Assembly: GCA_021186555.1 (NCBI GenBank)
Contig: JAJKFL010000002.1
Span: 10,477,001-10,541,000, forward strand
DNA length: 64,000 bases
From: Reticulitermes speratus
Taxonomy: Eukaryota; Arthropoda; Insecta; Blattodea; Rhinotermitidae
Direction of reading: 5' to 3'
Shown: piece by piece, positions 53,085 to 64,000 of the stretch
Layout: each line of letters begins with the position of its first letter
How positions within the stretch are numbered: position 1 is the first letter of the stretch
Position numbers and translations under genes: made by a program
Notes under the pieces: generated by a model
The model's input: only the letters and a program-made list of their open reading frames with translations
Databases searched by the model: none
What the model was told of the DNA's origin: nothing

Positions 53085-54454
53085 ATGATACCAAAATTTA
53101 CATGCAAAATTTGAAGTCTTCACAAAGTTATAGATGGATATTGAAGTATTTGCGATGCAAAATCGTGTAGACTTTTCGAAACATCGTAGTCTCTCCAACT
53201 TCAGGGTCAACCAGTTCTAGAAGATTTATTTATCTGGTTAGTTACTTACTGTACTGGCATCTAGAAAGCGAGCCATTCCCTTCTGAGTGCAATGCTCAGC
53301 TTAATTGTTCGTAGGATAAAGTTAAGCTAAGTAGGTAATATTGAAAATTTGCTTCCTACTTCAGAGAAAACAAAATCCAGCTTCACTTTAAAAACCAGTG
53401 GGTTAATGCTCTTTTTATGGGACTCTTACAAAACACATAATTATTAAGAAAAGAATGCACAGCCTTCAGCTCCTACATTGCATCACATTAACCCAAGTCT
53501 TCTCCCTAGTTATTTGGCATAAGCGATAAACAAAATCACACTTTGTTTGAACCTTTAAAGACGAAAAGTAATCTCTTTTATTTAAAAAATCAGCTCGTAC
53601 CGCGCAGTAAGTACTCTCTATGTCGGTTATAAAAACCGAACAGTTAATGCTGTATAGGGCCAGTGTTTATCAGTAGCCACATTAAGCTAACATATGAATA
53701 ATAAATGCGTGAGAAACAGAAATAATAAAACTCGGAAAATCTGGTAGAATTGTATACGATGGCTTGGGAAATTTCCGCGAAACGTAACAGTGACGGCGCG
53801 TGCGCTCTTTTATATTCACTAGATTTTATGGTCGTGAATAATTTTAAGACAGACGCTGAAATTGCATTATTCGAAATATGCCAGCCCCGTTTTACCAAAC
53901 ACACGCTAAAGTTCTCTCTTTATTTTAAAAAGAGATTTGCAATCTATTCGAAAGCAGACACTACTGCTTTTGTTTTTATTGTGGAATGACACCTTAAGAT
54001 CGTAAACTGCTTCTATGACTTCTCTGAATCTGCTGCAATTCTTGTACTTAACTCGCAAACAGTGAGGCGTTTTCATAAATGTACATAGACCTCCATGTAA
54101 ATTGTCCTTTATTTTTGACAGGCTTTAAACAGACGCCGCGTGTATCGACAAACCTTAGCAAAAATTCTGGAAATAAAATATTACGAAAATGTATCCGGTC
54201 GAATTAGAGTCTTTCCGTACAGTGAGAAGGACGGAAGGACTCGACACAGCAAATAAATAAGCGAGCCTAAATTTATAAATGTCCTGTTTCCGTTTTTCCA
54301 GGTCGGACCTAACAGAGAACATTCAAAGATAAGAAATTGACACCGTAATCTTGTCAGGTGTGAAAGCAAGGTGCAAATATTGCTGTAGCGTTTGATATGC
54401 AATTAGAACCCTTATGTCCAGCTTTTTTAATTGCATGAGTCAAGGTCAAGGTAA
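53085..54454. other. Unassigned DNA
   Basis: No supported gene. 53170-53210 carries a decayed CTGAAGTTGG...TTTCGAAAAG-like motif on the minus strand. Confidence 0.35.
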
Positions 54455-54732
54455 AAGTAAAGCTATCCCATTACAGGCCTGGACAGGCCCTTAGGGTTCC
54501 AGGAGGTTGAGGCTCCCAGATTTCTAGACAATCGGCCCATGAAGGTGATAAGGTTGTCAGTCCTACACACCGGCCTCCTTTACCCCCCAGGAAATACTCC
54601 TGGTACTCATTTCTGTTAGAGACTGAGTCGACCCTAGGGCCATAGTGCGACCGAAATGATTATGTCAATGAAAAATTCCAATGACACCATCGGGAATCGA
54701 ACACACGACCTTCCGGCTTGTAGAGCAGTGCA
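54455..54732 (-). mobile_element. tRNA-derived SINE, family IV, with head
   Basis: The minus strand starts TGCACTGCTCTACAAGCCGG (A box), then GTGTTCGATTCCCGATGG (B box). The body is CTCAGTCTCTAACAGAAATG and CCTGGGGGGTAAAGGAGGCC, and it ends AGGCCTGTAATGGGATAGC. It pairs with the truncated copy at 26154-26390. Confidence 0.82.
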
Positions 54733-56040
54733 GTTTAATTTAAATTGTTTTTATTCCTTATTGATGGCCTTAGCTACTATAAATTGTGATATTAACAGGG
54801 AATTAACAGACGTAGAACTGGCACTTATGCTTTTGTAGTACAAGACACAGTTCAAGTTGTTTTTGGTAAAGATGGATAACCTTCATTTTGTAACATCTTA
54901 TTATTCTTGATTCCTCTGCTTGGTGAGAAAAGCCCAAAAAAAATGTTTAGATCTTTACTTAACAAGGGCCCTGAGACATCCACGATATGAAAGTGTGGGC
55001 GTCTTATGTGAAAGTATGCGGCCATAGACGGAAATTTGTGTGTCGAACTAGTGTGCTTCAGTTTTAAAATTGCATATAAAAGAATGGCTCGAGATTCGAA
55101 TGTTTTATGATAAAGGTCGAATCGAAATATCTATATTGTTATTTACTCTGACGACCGCATGCAGATGCAGTAATAAAGCCTTCACAAAGTGACACCGCTC
55201 ACACAAAATAGGCCATTAATAATCTATTAAAATCTAACCAAACGTTTGGTATTATTAATAGATTAATCGACTGATTAAATGTTTAAATCGCGGAAAATAT
55301 CATTACAGAGGTTTGGATAATATTTTGTTATTACTGCAAATAACAAAGTAGGAAATATAAAGTAAATTAATTAAGGTCAGTAAGGATTAAATGTGGATTT
55401 ATATTATAATTTCGGGTTATGATATAAATACAAAATCTATTAACTGGAATAAAAACAGAAACATATATTCCTATATGCAAATGAAACAAATAATTCGTAT
55501 CAATTCATGTGTTAATAAACACAATATAACAGAGAGGCAGTTGCACGTCTCAAACACAGAACAGTGTTCGTAAGATAGGGCCATTCTAAATAAAGTCTTG
55601 AATTAACAATGGAATTTTCTACGGTGTACGACAGTTCTTTGCGTACATCCACTATATCAATATTTAGAAAGATAAATGTTCGCGGTCGGCAAACAGGCTT
55701 AGAATTCCGCTAGAAATACCTCGTTTCTCCAAATCTTATCTTGGTCTACCAAAGTCTCTTCTTCCTTACAGTTAATAATTCTGGTAAATTTAGTGATCCT
55801 AATTACTGCAATTATCTGAAGAAGTTACATTTAATCATTAAGCTTAAGAAGTCTTTTCAGACTATTCTGTTTTATTTATTTGGACAGGCCATCTTCTTCT
55901 TGATCTACCAAAGTCCCTCCTTTTGTCGCTTACAGTTCCAATCATATTTGGTTACTCTATCATTTACCATCCTTTTATGATCTTCAATGTATTTTCTTCT
56001 AGCTTAATTTTCATGGCATATAATCAATAGCCTACTAGTA
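54733..56040. other. Unassigned AT-rich DNA
   Basis: No gene or clear repeat. The last 15 bp (AATAGCCTACTAGTA, 56026-56040) is the left target-site duplication of the next element. Confidence 0.4.
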
Positions 56041-56657
56041 AAATTTATATTAGTCTCACAGTGGATTTTTTTTATTAACAATTCACTGTCTACGAACCAA
56101 CTAAATGCATTTTTTTCACTTTCACTTCTCCTTATTTACAAGTTCACCCCTACATATGTATACGTAGGTTTATCGCATTTCATCAACGCGATAAACCTAC
56201 GTATTGAAAAAAGAACTTCATATAAGTGAACATAGTTACGGTTCTAACATATGCATATTGTTTCACAGGACACAATTATTCAAATACTACCAATAATACA
56301 AAACCAAGATACAAATACCAGAAAACTAGCAAAAGATGACGAGACAACAAGATATTCACGTGGTTGATTTAACATTTTAGATAATGACGAAAATTTTTAA
56401 AAAGTTTTTTCGTTCTTCTTTTACATAGAGTGTTTTATATATACTTATGTTTTTAACTTAAATAATGGTTAAAACCTACATACAGGTTAACTAAACAGAT
56501 TGTGATCGCAGATTGAATGCATATGTGTGTAGATTGAACGTAATTTTGTACCCCCTCATGATGGTCGTTAAGAGGACCGAAACATATGTAGCGGTGAACT
56601 TGTAAATAAGGAGCAGTGAAAGTGAAAAAAGTGCATTTAGTTGGTTCGTAGACAGTG
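56041..56657 (+). mobile_element. Foldback element with 15-bp target-site duplication
   Basis: Perfect duplication AATAGCCTACTAGTA at 56026-56040 and 56658-56672. Inverted arms lie at about 56080-56160 (AATTCACTGTCTACGAACCA, TTTTTTCACTTTCACTTCTC) and 56581-56657. The centre is about 420 nt, and a one-sided extension of about 40 nt is at the left. Just inside the right arm is CTCATGATGGTCGTTAAGAG then GACCGAAACATATG. Non-coding. Confidence 0.88.
56161..56203. repeat. Perfect 16-bp hairpin
   Basis: TACGTAGGTTTATCGC, 11-nt loop, GCGATAAACCTACGTA. It lies immediately inside the left arm of the foldback element, where the hammerhead-like motif would be expected by symmetry. Confidence 0.9.
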
Positions 56658-56672
56658 AATAGCCTACTAGTA

Positions 56673-57171
56673 GTTCGAGTGAAATACTTTCTCCTCTAAA
56701 TTGTCAGAGTGTGTATCAATAAATGACTCACTGACTGAATGACTAATTCACTAACAATCGAATTCCATATAGTACAGGCTTGCCTAAGAAATTGACTGTC
56801 GCTTACTTTTTCAAACAAAGTGCCGCCTTTTTTGAGATCGAATTTCATTAACGTATTTGTCACAAGAGCCCATCACTGCATCTGATGATATCATACATTC
56901 CACACAGTAAAACCCTATTTAAGCTCCAACCAATATTTTGCATACAGTTGCAAAATTTTCTTTACTTATAGTCTTATAATTGAAACTTTAATGCACTTTT
57001 CATGTCCCCTAAATGCTGCTCCAAACTTATCTACCTTGAGTTTATCAACCTAGACAAAAAAAAACTTACGCCCCAACACTTGCATAGGCCCTATGCAATA
57101 TATGTGTTACTATGCAGGAACATAAAAATCTATTTACAATTATAACAGGCCACACGATAATTTTTATGGAC
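56673..57171. other. Unassigned DNA
   Basis: No supported feature. Confidence 0.35.
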
Positions 57172-57690
57172 ATACTGTGGATGTGCTGGTGAGAAGAAGA
57201 ATCTTTTCACCAGCAAACTGGACTTAAATTTACGGAAGAAACTAGTAAAGTGTTACATTTGGAGCATAGCTTTGTATGGTGCTGAAACGTGGACACTTCG
57301 GAAAGCAGATCAGAAGTATCTGGAAAGTTTTGAAATGTGGTGCTGGAGAAGAATGGAGAAGATCAGTTGGACCGATCGCGTGAGAAATGAAGAAGTATTA
57401 CATAGAGTGAAGGAGGAGAGGAATATCCTAAATACAATAAAGAGAAGAAAGGCTAACTGGATTGGTCACATCTTGCCTAGAAACTGCTTCTGAAACACGG
57501 GATTGAAGGAAAGTTAGAAGGAAGGATAGAAATGACGGGAAGACAAGGGAGAAGACGTAAGCAGCTATTGGATGACCTTAAGGAAAAGAGAGGATACTGG
57601 AAATTGAAAGAGGAAGCACTAAATCGCAGTCAATGGAGATCTCGCTTTGGAAGAGGCTACGGACCTGTCGTAAGACAGACTACAGAATGA
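57172..57690 (+). pseudogene. 3' end of an RTE/CR1-type LINE ORF2
   Basis: Encodes YGAETWTLRKADQKYLESFE, then MWCWRRMEKISWTDRVRNEE, VLHRVKEERNILNTIKRRKA and NWIGHIL. After a frameshift near 57483 it goes on to LLDDLKEKRGYWKLKEEALN and FGRGYGPVVRQTTE. This is the well-known 'AETWT...FEMWCWRR..ISW.D' C-terminal region after the RT of many arthropod LINEs. Truncated at 5', broken by the frameshift. Confidence 0.85.
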
Positions 57691-58184
57691 ATGACTGTGT
57701 CTTGGGTGCAACAGGAAATGTCTTCCTAGGCTAACCGTCTTCTTCGTGCGTAGGTAGATTCTTCACCGATATCTGAGATCACACTTTATGTATTTCTTAG
57801 GTTCGAGGTTAACACGCGGCGAATATTTTATTACACTCTTTTGAATTTTTACCACGTGTCGTGTAGGAGATATGGACTAACGTTTCGGACGAACCGGCTG
57901 CCACCGTGTAGGTCACTCTTCTATTCTGAAGACTAATGCAGCAAATCCCTTGAAACACTGGTCTTTGTCTACCATACTGTACGGCGTCATATCCCAGGAG
58001 ACCATAATTTTCTCGTCGGTTGTTTCACAAAAACTTCCTTATTTTGTTATCAGTTAAGCGCGGGACAAGAGATGAAGCACCCACCGTAAAACCGAGACTG
58101 TGGTAATGTGCTGCCTGCTCAGGACTATAGCACACCTTGGGGGGGGGGGGTGATAGGTATGGAGCAATAGTAGAATGATAATTA
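57691..58184. other. Unassigned DNA
   Basis: Fragment of the 'CATATCCCAGGAGACCATAA' dispersed repeat near 57990 and a 12-nt G run at 58139-58150. No gene. Confidence 0.4.
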
Positions 58185-58320
58185 ACAGGGGAAAAACGAA
58201 GATACTGGAAGAGAACTCTGCTTTAGTGCAAATTCGTCCCGCACTATTCTCATAATGAAGTTACCCAGGATTGAACGCGGGAAAAGCAGTGAGAAGTCAG
58301 CGTCTAAAGTCTTGAACTAC
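58185..58320 (-). mobile_element. Eroded SINE, family III
   Basis: AACAGGGGAAAAACGAAGAT, CTGGAAGAGAACTCTGC and a degraded B box (complement GCGTTCAATCCTGGG) match the copy at 21309-21592 in order, with many substitutions. Confidence 0.55.
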
Positions 58321-59959
58321 GTCATAAAAATTTGAATTGTTACAAAATTTAAACACATGAAATATTTTTGTAAATTAAAATCTAACTCAATTCAGTCGCG
58401 TGTAATACTGTATGGCTACATGCATGACAGGAACAGCAGAGTGGAGGTAATTTCGAAACACTGTGTAGTGTTAGTTTTTGGGCGCCCACAAAAGTCCATG
58501 CACTTTACGTAGTCAGTTGGTGGTACCTGCTCTTGAATTAATAAATAATTGTCTGTTTTACTGCCGCCGTTGTTCATTACAGACTTTGAGGAAGAGTGTT
58601 ACAAGTTACATGGATTTGTTTTTAGTGTGTTGTTTAAACAAATTGGATAAAATAATGTAAAAGTCTTCCTGTTTGTCGGTTTGTCTCCCTTTTATTTGCA
58701 CATATGTTTCATCTTCACAGATTGAAAAGAAATTTTATATTGAAAACCACGCCAAAATTTTTCGGGTAATTTGATTTTGAGATTTGGGTTCTTATGGACG
58801 GTGAAGGTTTAGAGAAGGGATACACATATTTTCAGAAACTCTAGGAGCCACCTCACAACATTCTAGGCCCCAGAAAGAAAAGGTGAAATAAGTTGCCCAC
58901 TGAGGACCCACAAATATTAGGCACCTCCGCAAAAAGTTTAGTCGCCCAGGAGATCTGACGCCCGGAATTTGTGAACCTCTGATTTAGAGTGTGGCCTTGT
59001 GGGTTATTACACTTTTTGGGCTGATGGGTATTTACTAAGGAAATGGAGGAATGTGCCGTCTCCATCTTCGTGGCAACCGTCACTATATATGGCCCCAATA
59101 AAAATCACAAGTTTATATGAGGCTTACACCGAAATTACTTTACTGAAAAAGAAGCACTTCATACAAAATAATTGGGATGTGATATATAATACATATCCCA
59201 TTAGTTATTCATAGAATCATGTTTACCATATGTACTATCCGCTTTAAAATTAAAACTTCTCTGAAATTTCTCAGAGAATATAATTTCGTGTCCCTTGCGA
59301 TTTTAAGAATAAGCAACGACACATCCTTTAACAGAACTAAGTGGTTAGTTTCTGTACTAAGAGGCAGAGTGTTTTCTGTGAGGTACGAAACGAGTTTCTA
59401 TATATTTCTTAGATAACTTTGATATTTCAGTGTGTTTAGAAGTAGAATTTTCTTCTGAAATATTTCTAAACATGACATAAGTATTTACTGACATGTCGGG
59501 AAAGACGTGGCATTACTCTGTTCCTATTAACTGAATCAACAGCTGCCATGATCCTCATTTAGCTCTCATTTTTGCCACGACTATGCGGCACATACGATAA
59601 ACAAGAGAGGAAATAAAGACTAAAATCTTGTGGGATGTTAAGCTGTGTCGCTGGGTAAATGGTTCCCGAAGTTTTGAAGAATCGTAATGCCTTCATCTTC
59701 AGGGCCAAGGAGTTGAAGTCTAAGATTAAAGTTTCTTCATTAAGGTTTAAAACAAAAATTAAGGTTATTTGTATGGACTTTCTCCATCGTCTGTGTTACT
59801 TCATAATAAGAAAATATTTTGAAAATTAGTTCTCTTTCCGTCTTCAGGAGTGCAGGGCATAAGAAATGTAATCTCTGCATATCCTCTCCTATGAGAATGT
59901 TAGGACTACAGGGATAACAGATGACGAATACCTTTATGTACTTTATTGGCGTGGAAATG
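58321..59959. other. Unassigned DNA
   Basis: Around 59610-59710 is a fragment of the 'GGGATGTTAAGCTGTGT' dispersed repeat with a CTGAAGATGAAGGC complement. No gene supported. Confidence 0.4.
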
Positions 59960-60060
59960 TCTCTGATAAGTTTATTATTATTATTAGTTAGTAGTAGTAG
60001 TAGTAGTAGCAGAAGTAGTAACAATAATATTATTAGTGGTAGTAGTAATATTAATTAAGT
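59960..60060. repeat. (TTA)n/(TAG)n imperfect trinucleotide tract
   Basis: TTATTATTATTATTAG, seven TAG units, then mixed TAA/TAG/TAT units. Poly-Leu/Thr/Asn frames through it are artefacts. Confidence 0.85.
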
Positions 60061-61618
60061 TGAAAGCGATAAGTAAGTGGCCATATTCTGTGCCAGTAGA
60101 TAACAGACCACAACACGCAGAACCATTACCATGCAAAATAACTAGCATTTTATGGAAGGAACTTCTTTGGTTTTTCATGTTTCCAAACCATCGGATAAAA
60201 ATGAACTGCAGAAAAAACCTGAAAAGAAATTGAAACACAAAGAACTACTGATTTTAGTAAAGCGCACGTGGCGTATGAAAGTGAATGTCATACCAATAAT
60301 AATAGGCTAAACTGGAAGAAGCGTCGTTAGCACAGAATTACAGAAAAAGGCTATTGTGGAAAAAGCACATTCTTGTTGAAAGTATTACAACACTACTCCT
60401 ACTAACCCCACCAATATTACTCGTAATACTGAAACTAAAAATACATATATATAAATCAAATTTTTTAATCAGTACGCTGATTCAACAGCCTAACGGCAAA
60501 TATCATAGCCAACACCAATGGGAACAGGAGAAAAAAAACAACAAATAAAATAAACAACTGATATGTTGGACTTCAAATACAAAGCTTAATAATGTCAGTT
60601 ACATTAAAATTTAATACGTTGAAAGTATCAACAGAATTACAAGCTGCGTTAGCAGCAGAATAATTTGTAACCAAGTGACATTTGCTGTAGGAAACACTAT
60701 GAAAAGTCTGAAATTTCTGCTTTTAAAGTTCACTACGAAGAAGAATGTAGAAGGTTCCTGCAAAATGTTGTACCTAACCACGAAGTGTTATAGCCAACAA
60801 CGTCGTAATCTTGACATTAATTCATACAATAAATCGAATATTCACTCTAAATTATTCATAATTGTGGGAGAATTGGAAGAAAAGGCGGGGCTAAAAGATA
60901 CGTCTGGGCTTTTTTTTACACACTTGATTTTTCAATTAGTGATAACATTTTTATGACAAAAATAATTGCGCTCAAAATATTAAGGGACACTACAGTTTGC
61001 GCTAATATAGACGTATCCAGATGATTCAACTCTTCTGTAATGTTATGCGATGGCAACTGGTAAATATTTACCGACTTTTCGGAAGATCTTCAGGGTCAAG
61101 CAGTCAGAGCAGGGAAAAGAAAAGAATCATCAGCAACACCGCCGACAGAACCTCAAATCATGCACTACATGTAAGCGCAGTTCGAGCTTGTTCATATAGG
61201 TCTATTCATGATTCCATTCTTACAAACATCTCTGTTTACATGTAGCTCCTCCTCGTATACGCGCTTATTTTCTTGTATTTTGACTCAATTCGGCTCGTTC
61301 TGGTGGTCAGCCATGTTTGTTCTCCTGTATAGGGTCCAATGTACATGTCATCAGTAGATACACGCAAAGATGGTGTAACCCTAACACGAAAACAATAAAA
61401 TATCTTCCATAAATTCATAAAAAGCGATGCTGTAGTTTTAAATATTTACACTATTACTATTCAGTTAACCAATATAAAATATAATAATATATAAAATATA
61501 TAAAATATAATATAAAATGTATACTATATTTATTGATATAATACTATTTTTACACTTACGGCAATTTTTCAGCATCATAAAGTCAAAAAGAAAGTGAGAT
61601 TTCATTCACACTGTTATA
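60061..61618. other. Unassigned AT-rich DNA
   Basis: No supported gene. An ATATAAAATATAA tract lies at 61480-61520. Confidence 0.35.
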
Positions 61619-61885
61619 TTATTCAATATGTGATCCGTGTGTGTTGAATACTATTAGCAGGAAGAAATTTAATTTCTCCATCAATGCAACCAGTGCTCCT
61701 TTAGTGATGCTGTCCGCAGAAGCTGTGACTTCTGCCTTCAGTTTTTCAACCTGCCAGGATGTATCACTAATCGATGGTAAACAGCCAGCTGCTACGCGCT
61801 CCGTGACACCAAATTCATTAATTTCAGAGCAACTACTGCGTCTCTTTTTTCTATGAAGTTGTATATCCCTTTCGCCTTGGGTCAC
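61619..61885 (-). CDS. Unrecognised open reading frame (88 codons), possible exon
   Basis: Minus-strand frame MTQGERDIQLHRKKRRSSCS then EINEFGVTERVAAG, SISDTSWQVEKLKAEVTASA and DSITKGALVALMEKLNFFLL. Composition is protein-like (a basic KKRR cluster, an amphipathic helix), unlike the random frames around it. No domain recognised, no splice or promoter support. Either a small gene, one exon, or chance. Confidence 0.25.
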   Translation of the reverse strand: MTQGERDIQLHRKKRRSSCSEINEFGVTERVAAGCLPSISDTSWQVEKLKAEVTASADSITKGALVALMEKLNFFLLIVFNTHGSHIE

Positions 61886-64000
61886 ACAAATGTAAACAAA
61901 ATAAATTTTAAGTTTTGATTAAAAAAAACACCTAGGAGGAATAAAAGATATTAAGAAAAATAAACGATGGAGGAGGAAGAGAAGGATAGAATATGTAGTA
62001 ATCGAAGATGTATAAGGTTAACAATTAGTTCCGAGCACAAAATAAAGCCCCTTACCTACTGCATAGACGTATACTTTTACGACACATGTATACCTATTTA
62101 ATGAAAAACTGATAAAAAAAGAATTTGTACCATGTTATTGGAAAACAACAGATTCTTCTTCTTCCAGTTTTGTAGAAAAGGAAAATCTAGAGCATATCCA
62201 AGTGGATCCACTGCCTTTCCTATACGTTATTCGGAGGAAAGAAAGAATATCGCGTCTTCTCTTTCATGTTGGAAACGGCGCACATTTTATAACACGGATT
62301 CTAAGCGTGAGTATTCCTTCCTCTTCCTTGTATTTAGTTACACACCACGCGTAAAAAAATTTAAGACTGAAACTTGTATATTTTGGACATTCCTACGGAC
62401 AATAAACATGACAGAATAACATTCAGCAATAACGGCGCTGCCATCTTCAAATACGCCATGACTTTTTCGGAAAAAAGTGGATATTGCAATCCCGACTCCA
62501 GCATACCTGCAACAGGCAGTTATTCCGTCTTCTGCTCCTATTCATAACTACAAGCAGCTGACTGCTAATATACGTAAAGACACAGTATCAAGCATGGGTC
62601 TGTTACGAGCATGTAGAAGGACTGATCTGTGCTACTCGGCTAATACACCGATACACTGGACGCTGTGGTAGTCCAATGAATAATTGTGCCCGTAATTTTC
62701 ATCACCACAACCGTTCTGTTTCACTATAACCAAGTCCAAAACCCTCGACGGATGACATGGCGGTTTTATGAGGCGAGAGTTACAGCAGGGTTGTGTTCAA
62801 TAACGGATTAGCATAAAATAGTGTGCTGAGGGTAAAAATTTCACTCCATTCTCTCTCTCTATATGGTACCACCTCTCTTTTCGTTCTCGGAGCACAAACA
62901 CATCTGACTGTGGGCCGGGGGGCGGATTATGAAATGGGTATTGATTGGTTACAGGGAAGGGGAAGAATGGGGGAAAGAGGAAATGGAAAACGGTGTATAG
63001 ATTGTATACATATATTGCCTTCAGGCGGGAATACTGATTTCCATAACACTGTCAGGAGATCAAGAGTATGAAGCTATTACATGTTTCTGACGTGGTGAAG
63101 TTAATATCTGGATGGCCCATGGTAATATATCGTTTATTACGTATAATTAATTAATTAATTAACTACTGGACCAATATAACGCAACGAACCAACTAGTCAA
63201 CCAACTACTTATCAACGGACTGCACTGTAGAGTAATTATCCATATAGTAAATAATTTCTCTATCCCTATTGTACCTGACTTGCCATTATCGTCTTTGGAC
63301 CGTATATCAAGAGAGTATAATTCAGTCCACCTCTATATACCGTAGGTAAATCACACCAGCAAATTCTATTTTAGTCCATAAAACCTGAAGTTCAACAAAA
63401 CACAAAGAATAATCCTGCAGATGAAATATACAAGGACGCAAAATATTAGTTCCCAATTATGACAATAGTTCATTTTATATTATTAGTCTAAAACGTATCA
63501 AGATTTAACTTAAATTAATTTTGATTATGTGACATTTAAATTTTTCAAGGTGGTGGATATAAATATCAAGGTTTTCTTGGATGTGATGCTGTGTAGCTTG
63601 GTAGATAGATATGAAAGTTTGTATACTATCTCGATTATAGAGAAGCAAACCATTCAAATTCTGTGGCTTTGCTTGGAAAGAGAACTTAGAAGATAGAAGT
63701 AAAAACCACGATGGAAGAAATGGCAAAATTTTAAATTATCTAGTGTTTTGGAGCAAGATGGAAGAATGAGACACGGTGGAGTGAAAGATTTAGTGATATG
63801 AAGGAAGATGGGAAGCATGAAACAGGACTGAATTATCTAGACTTTACAACACAAGAACGTAGTCTACAAAAATTTGGAAATCGGTGAGATTTATTTATAG
63901 GTTTATATTACTACAATGCGTGAAATGTAGAGTCCATCCCCTGAGTCTTCCTCGTTACAAATTTTAATTTGTGCATTCATCATTCCCAAAAATTATACGG
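61886..64000. other. Unassigned DNA to window end
   Basis: No supported gene. At about 63570-63615 is a copy of the TTCTTGGATGTGATGCTGTG dispersed terminus. (TTAA)n short tract near 63147-63162. Confidence 0.35.

Noticed and set aside
52894..53094. Peptide-like frame 'GIATRYGLDGPGIEFRWG' on the minus strand
   Set aside because: Produced by the tRNA-like head of SINE family I; the same phrase appears in the copy at 12844-13056.
59740..60238. Leu-rich and Asn/Thr-rich frames on the minus strand
   Set aside because: Translations of the TTA/TAG trinucleotide tract.

Overview
This is insect nuclear DNA with a low gene density. The telomere-type pentamer AACCT/TTAGG occurs as interstitial tracts at 2616-2653 and 3335-3370. 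TTAGG is the ancestral insect telomere repeat and is absent from Diptera. Genes have short exons and kilobase introns, and tRNA-headed SINEs, LOA/R1-type, jockey-like and RTE-like LINEs, mariner remnants and a Penelope-like element (PLE) are all present. The repeat mix resembles cockroach or termite genomes (Blattodea), but that is inference from family recognition, not from a search.

Two host genes are well supported, both on the minus strand. (1) A C2H2 zinc-finger gene (7543-11494 visible) has a last exon with eight fingers. Two upstream 171-nt exons are homologous to each other, so they are a tandem exon duplication. The 5' exon was not found. (2) The mitochondrial deubiquitinase USP30 (CDS 23781-38663) has nine coding exons with consistent splice phases. 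It encodes an N-terminal membrane anchor, the Cys box, two CxxC zinc motifs, the His box and the family's unusual catalytic Ser. One base is missing in exon 6, so the frame is broken as read.

Layout. 1-2640: LOA/R1-type LINE with RNase H and a telomere-like tail. 3371-4806: GC-rich minisatellite. 4807-6375: jockey and mariner remnants and a SINE. 7543-11494: zinc-finger gene, with LINE debris in an intron. 12840-17060: SINE, degenerate tandem repeats, foldback elements and a LINE 3' end. 17397-20406: second LOA/R1-type LINE with internal deletions. 20530-23215: satellite arrays carrying SINEs. 23781-38665: USP30, whose introns hold a MITE-like element, a 5'-truncated third LINE interrupted by a SINE and a PLE, and many foldback elements. 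38666-50300: sparse, with a few candidate exons and a mariner remnant. 50301-50859: CpG-rich probable bidirectional promoter between candidate first exons. 50890-64000: repeats and long stretches without recognisable genes.

The most unusual signal is a set of dispersed foldback elements at about 16.0, 25.1, 28.7, 51.3 and 56.0 kb. They have outward-facing arms, target-site duplications of about 8-15 bp and a short one-sided extension. Most carry a motif of the form CTGAnGATG-hairpin-CGAAAC, which resembles the two conserved strands of a hammerhead ribozyme core. The 28.7-kb member encodes a GIY-YIG endonuclease fragment and is therefore a Penelope-like element. The others look like non-autonomous relatives. 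The ribozyme and relatedness claims are inference.
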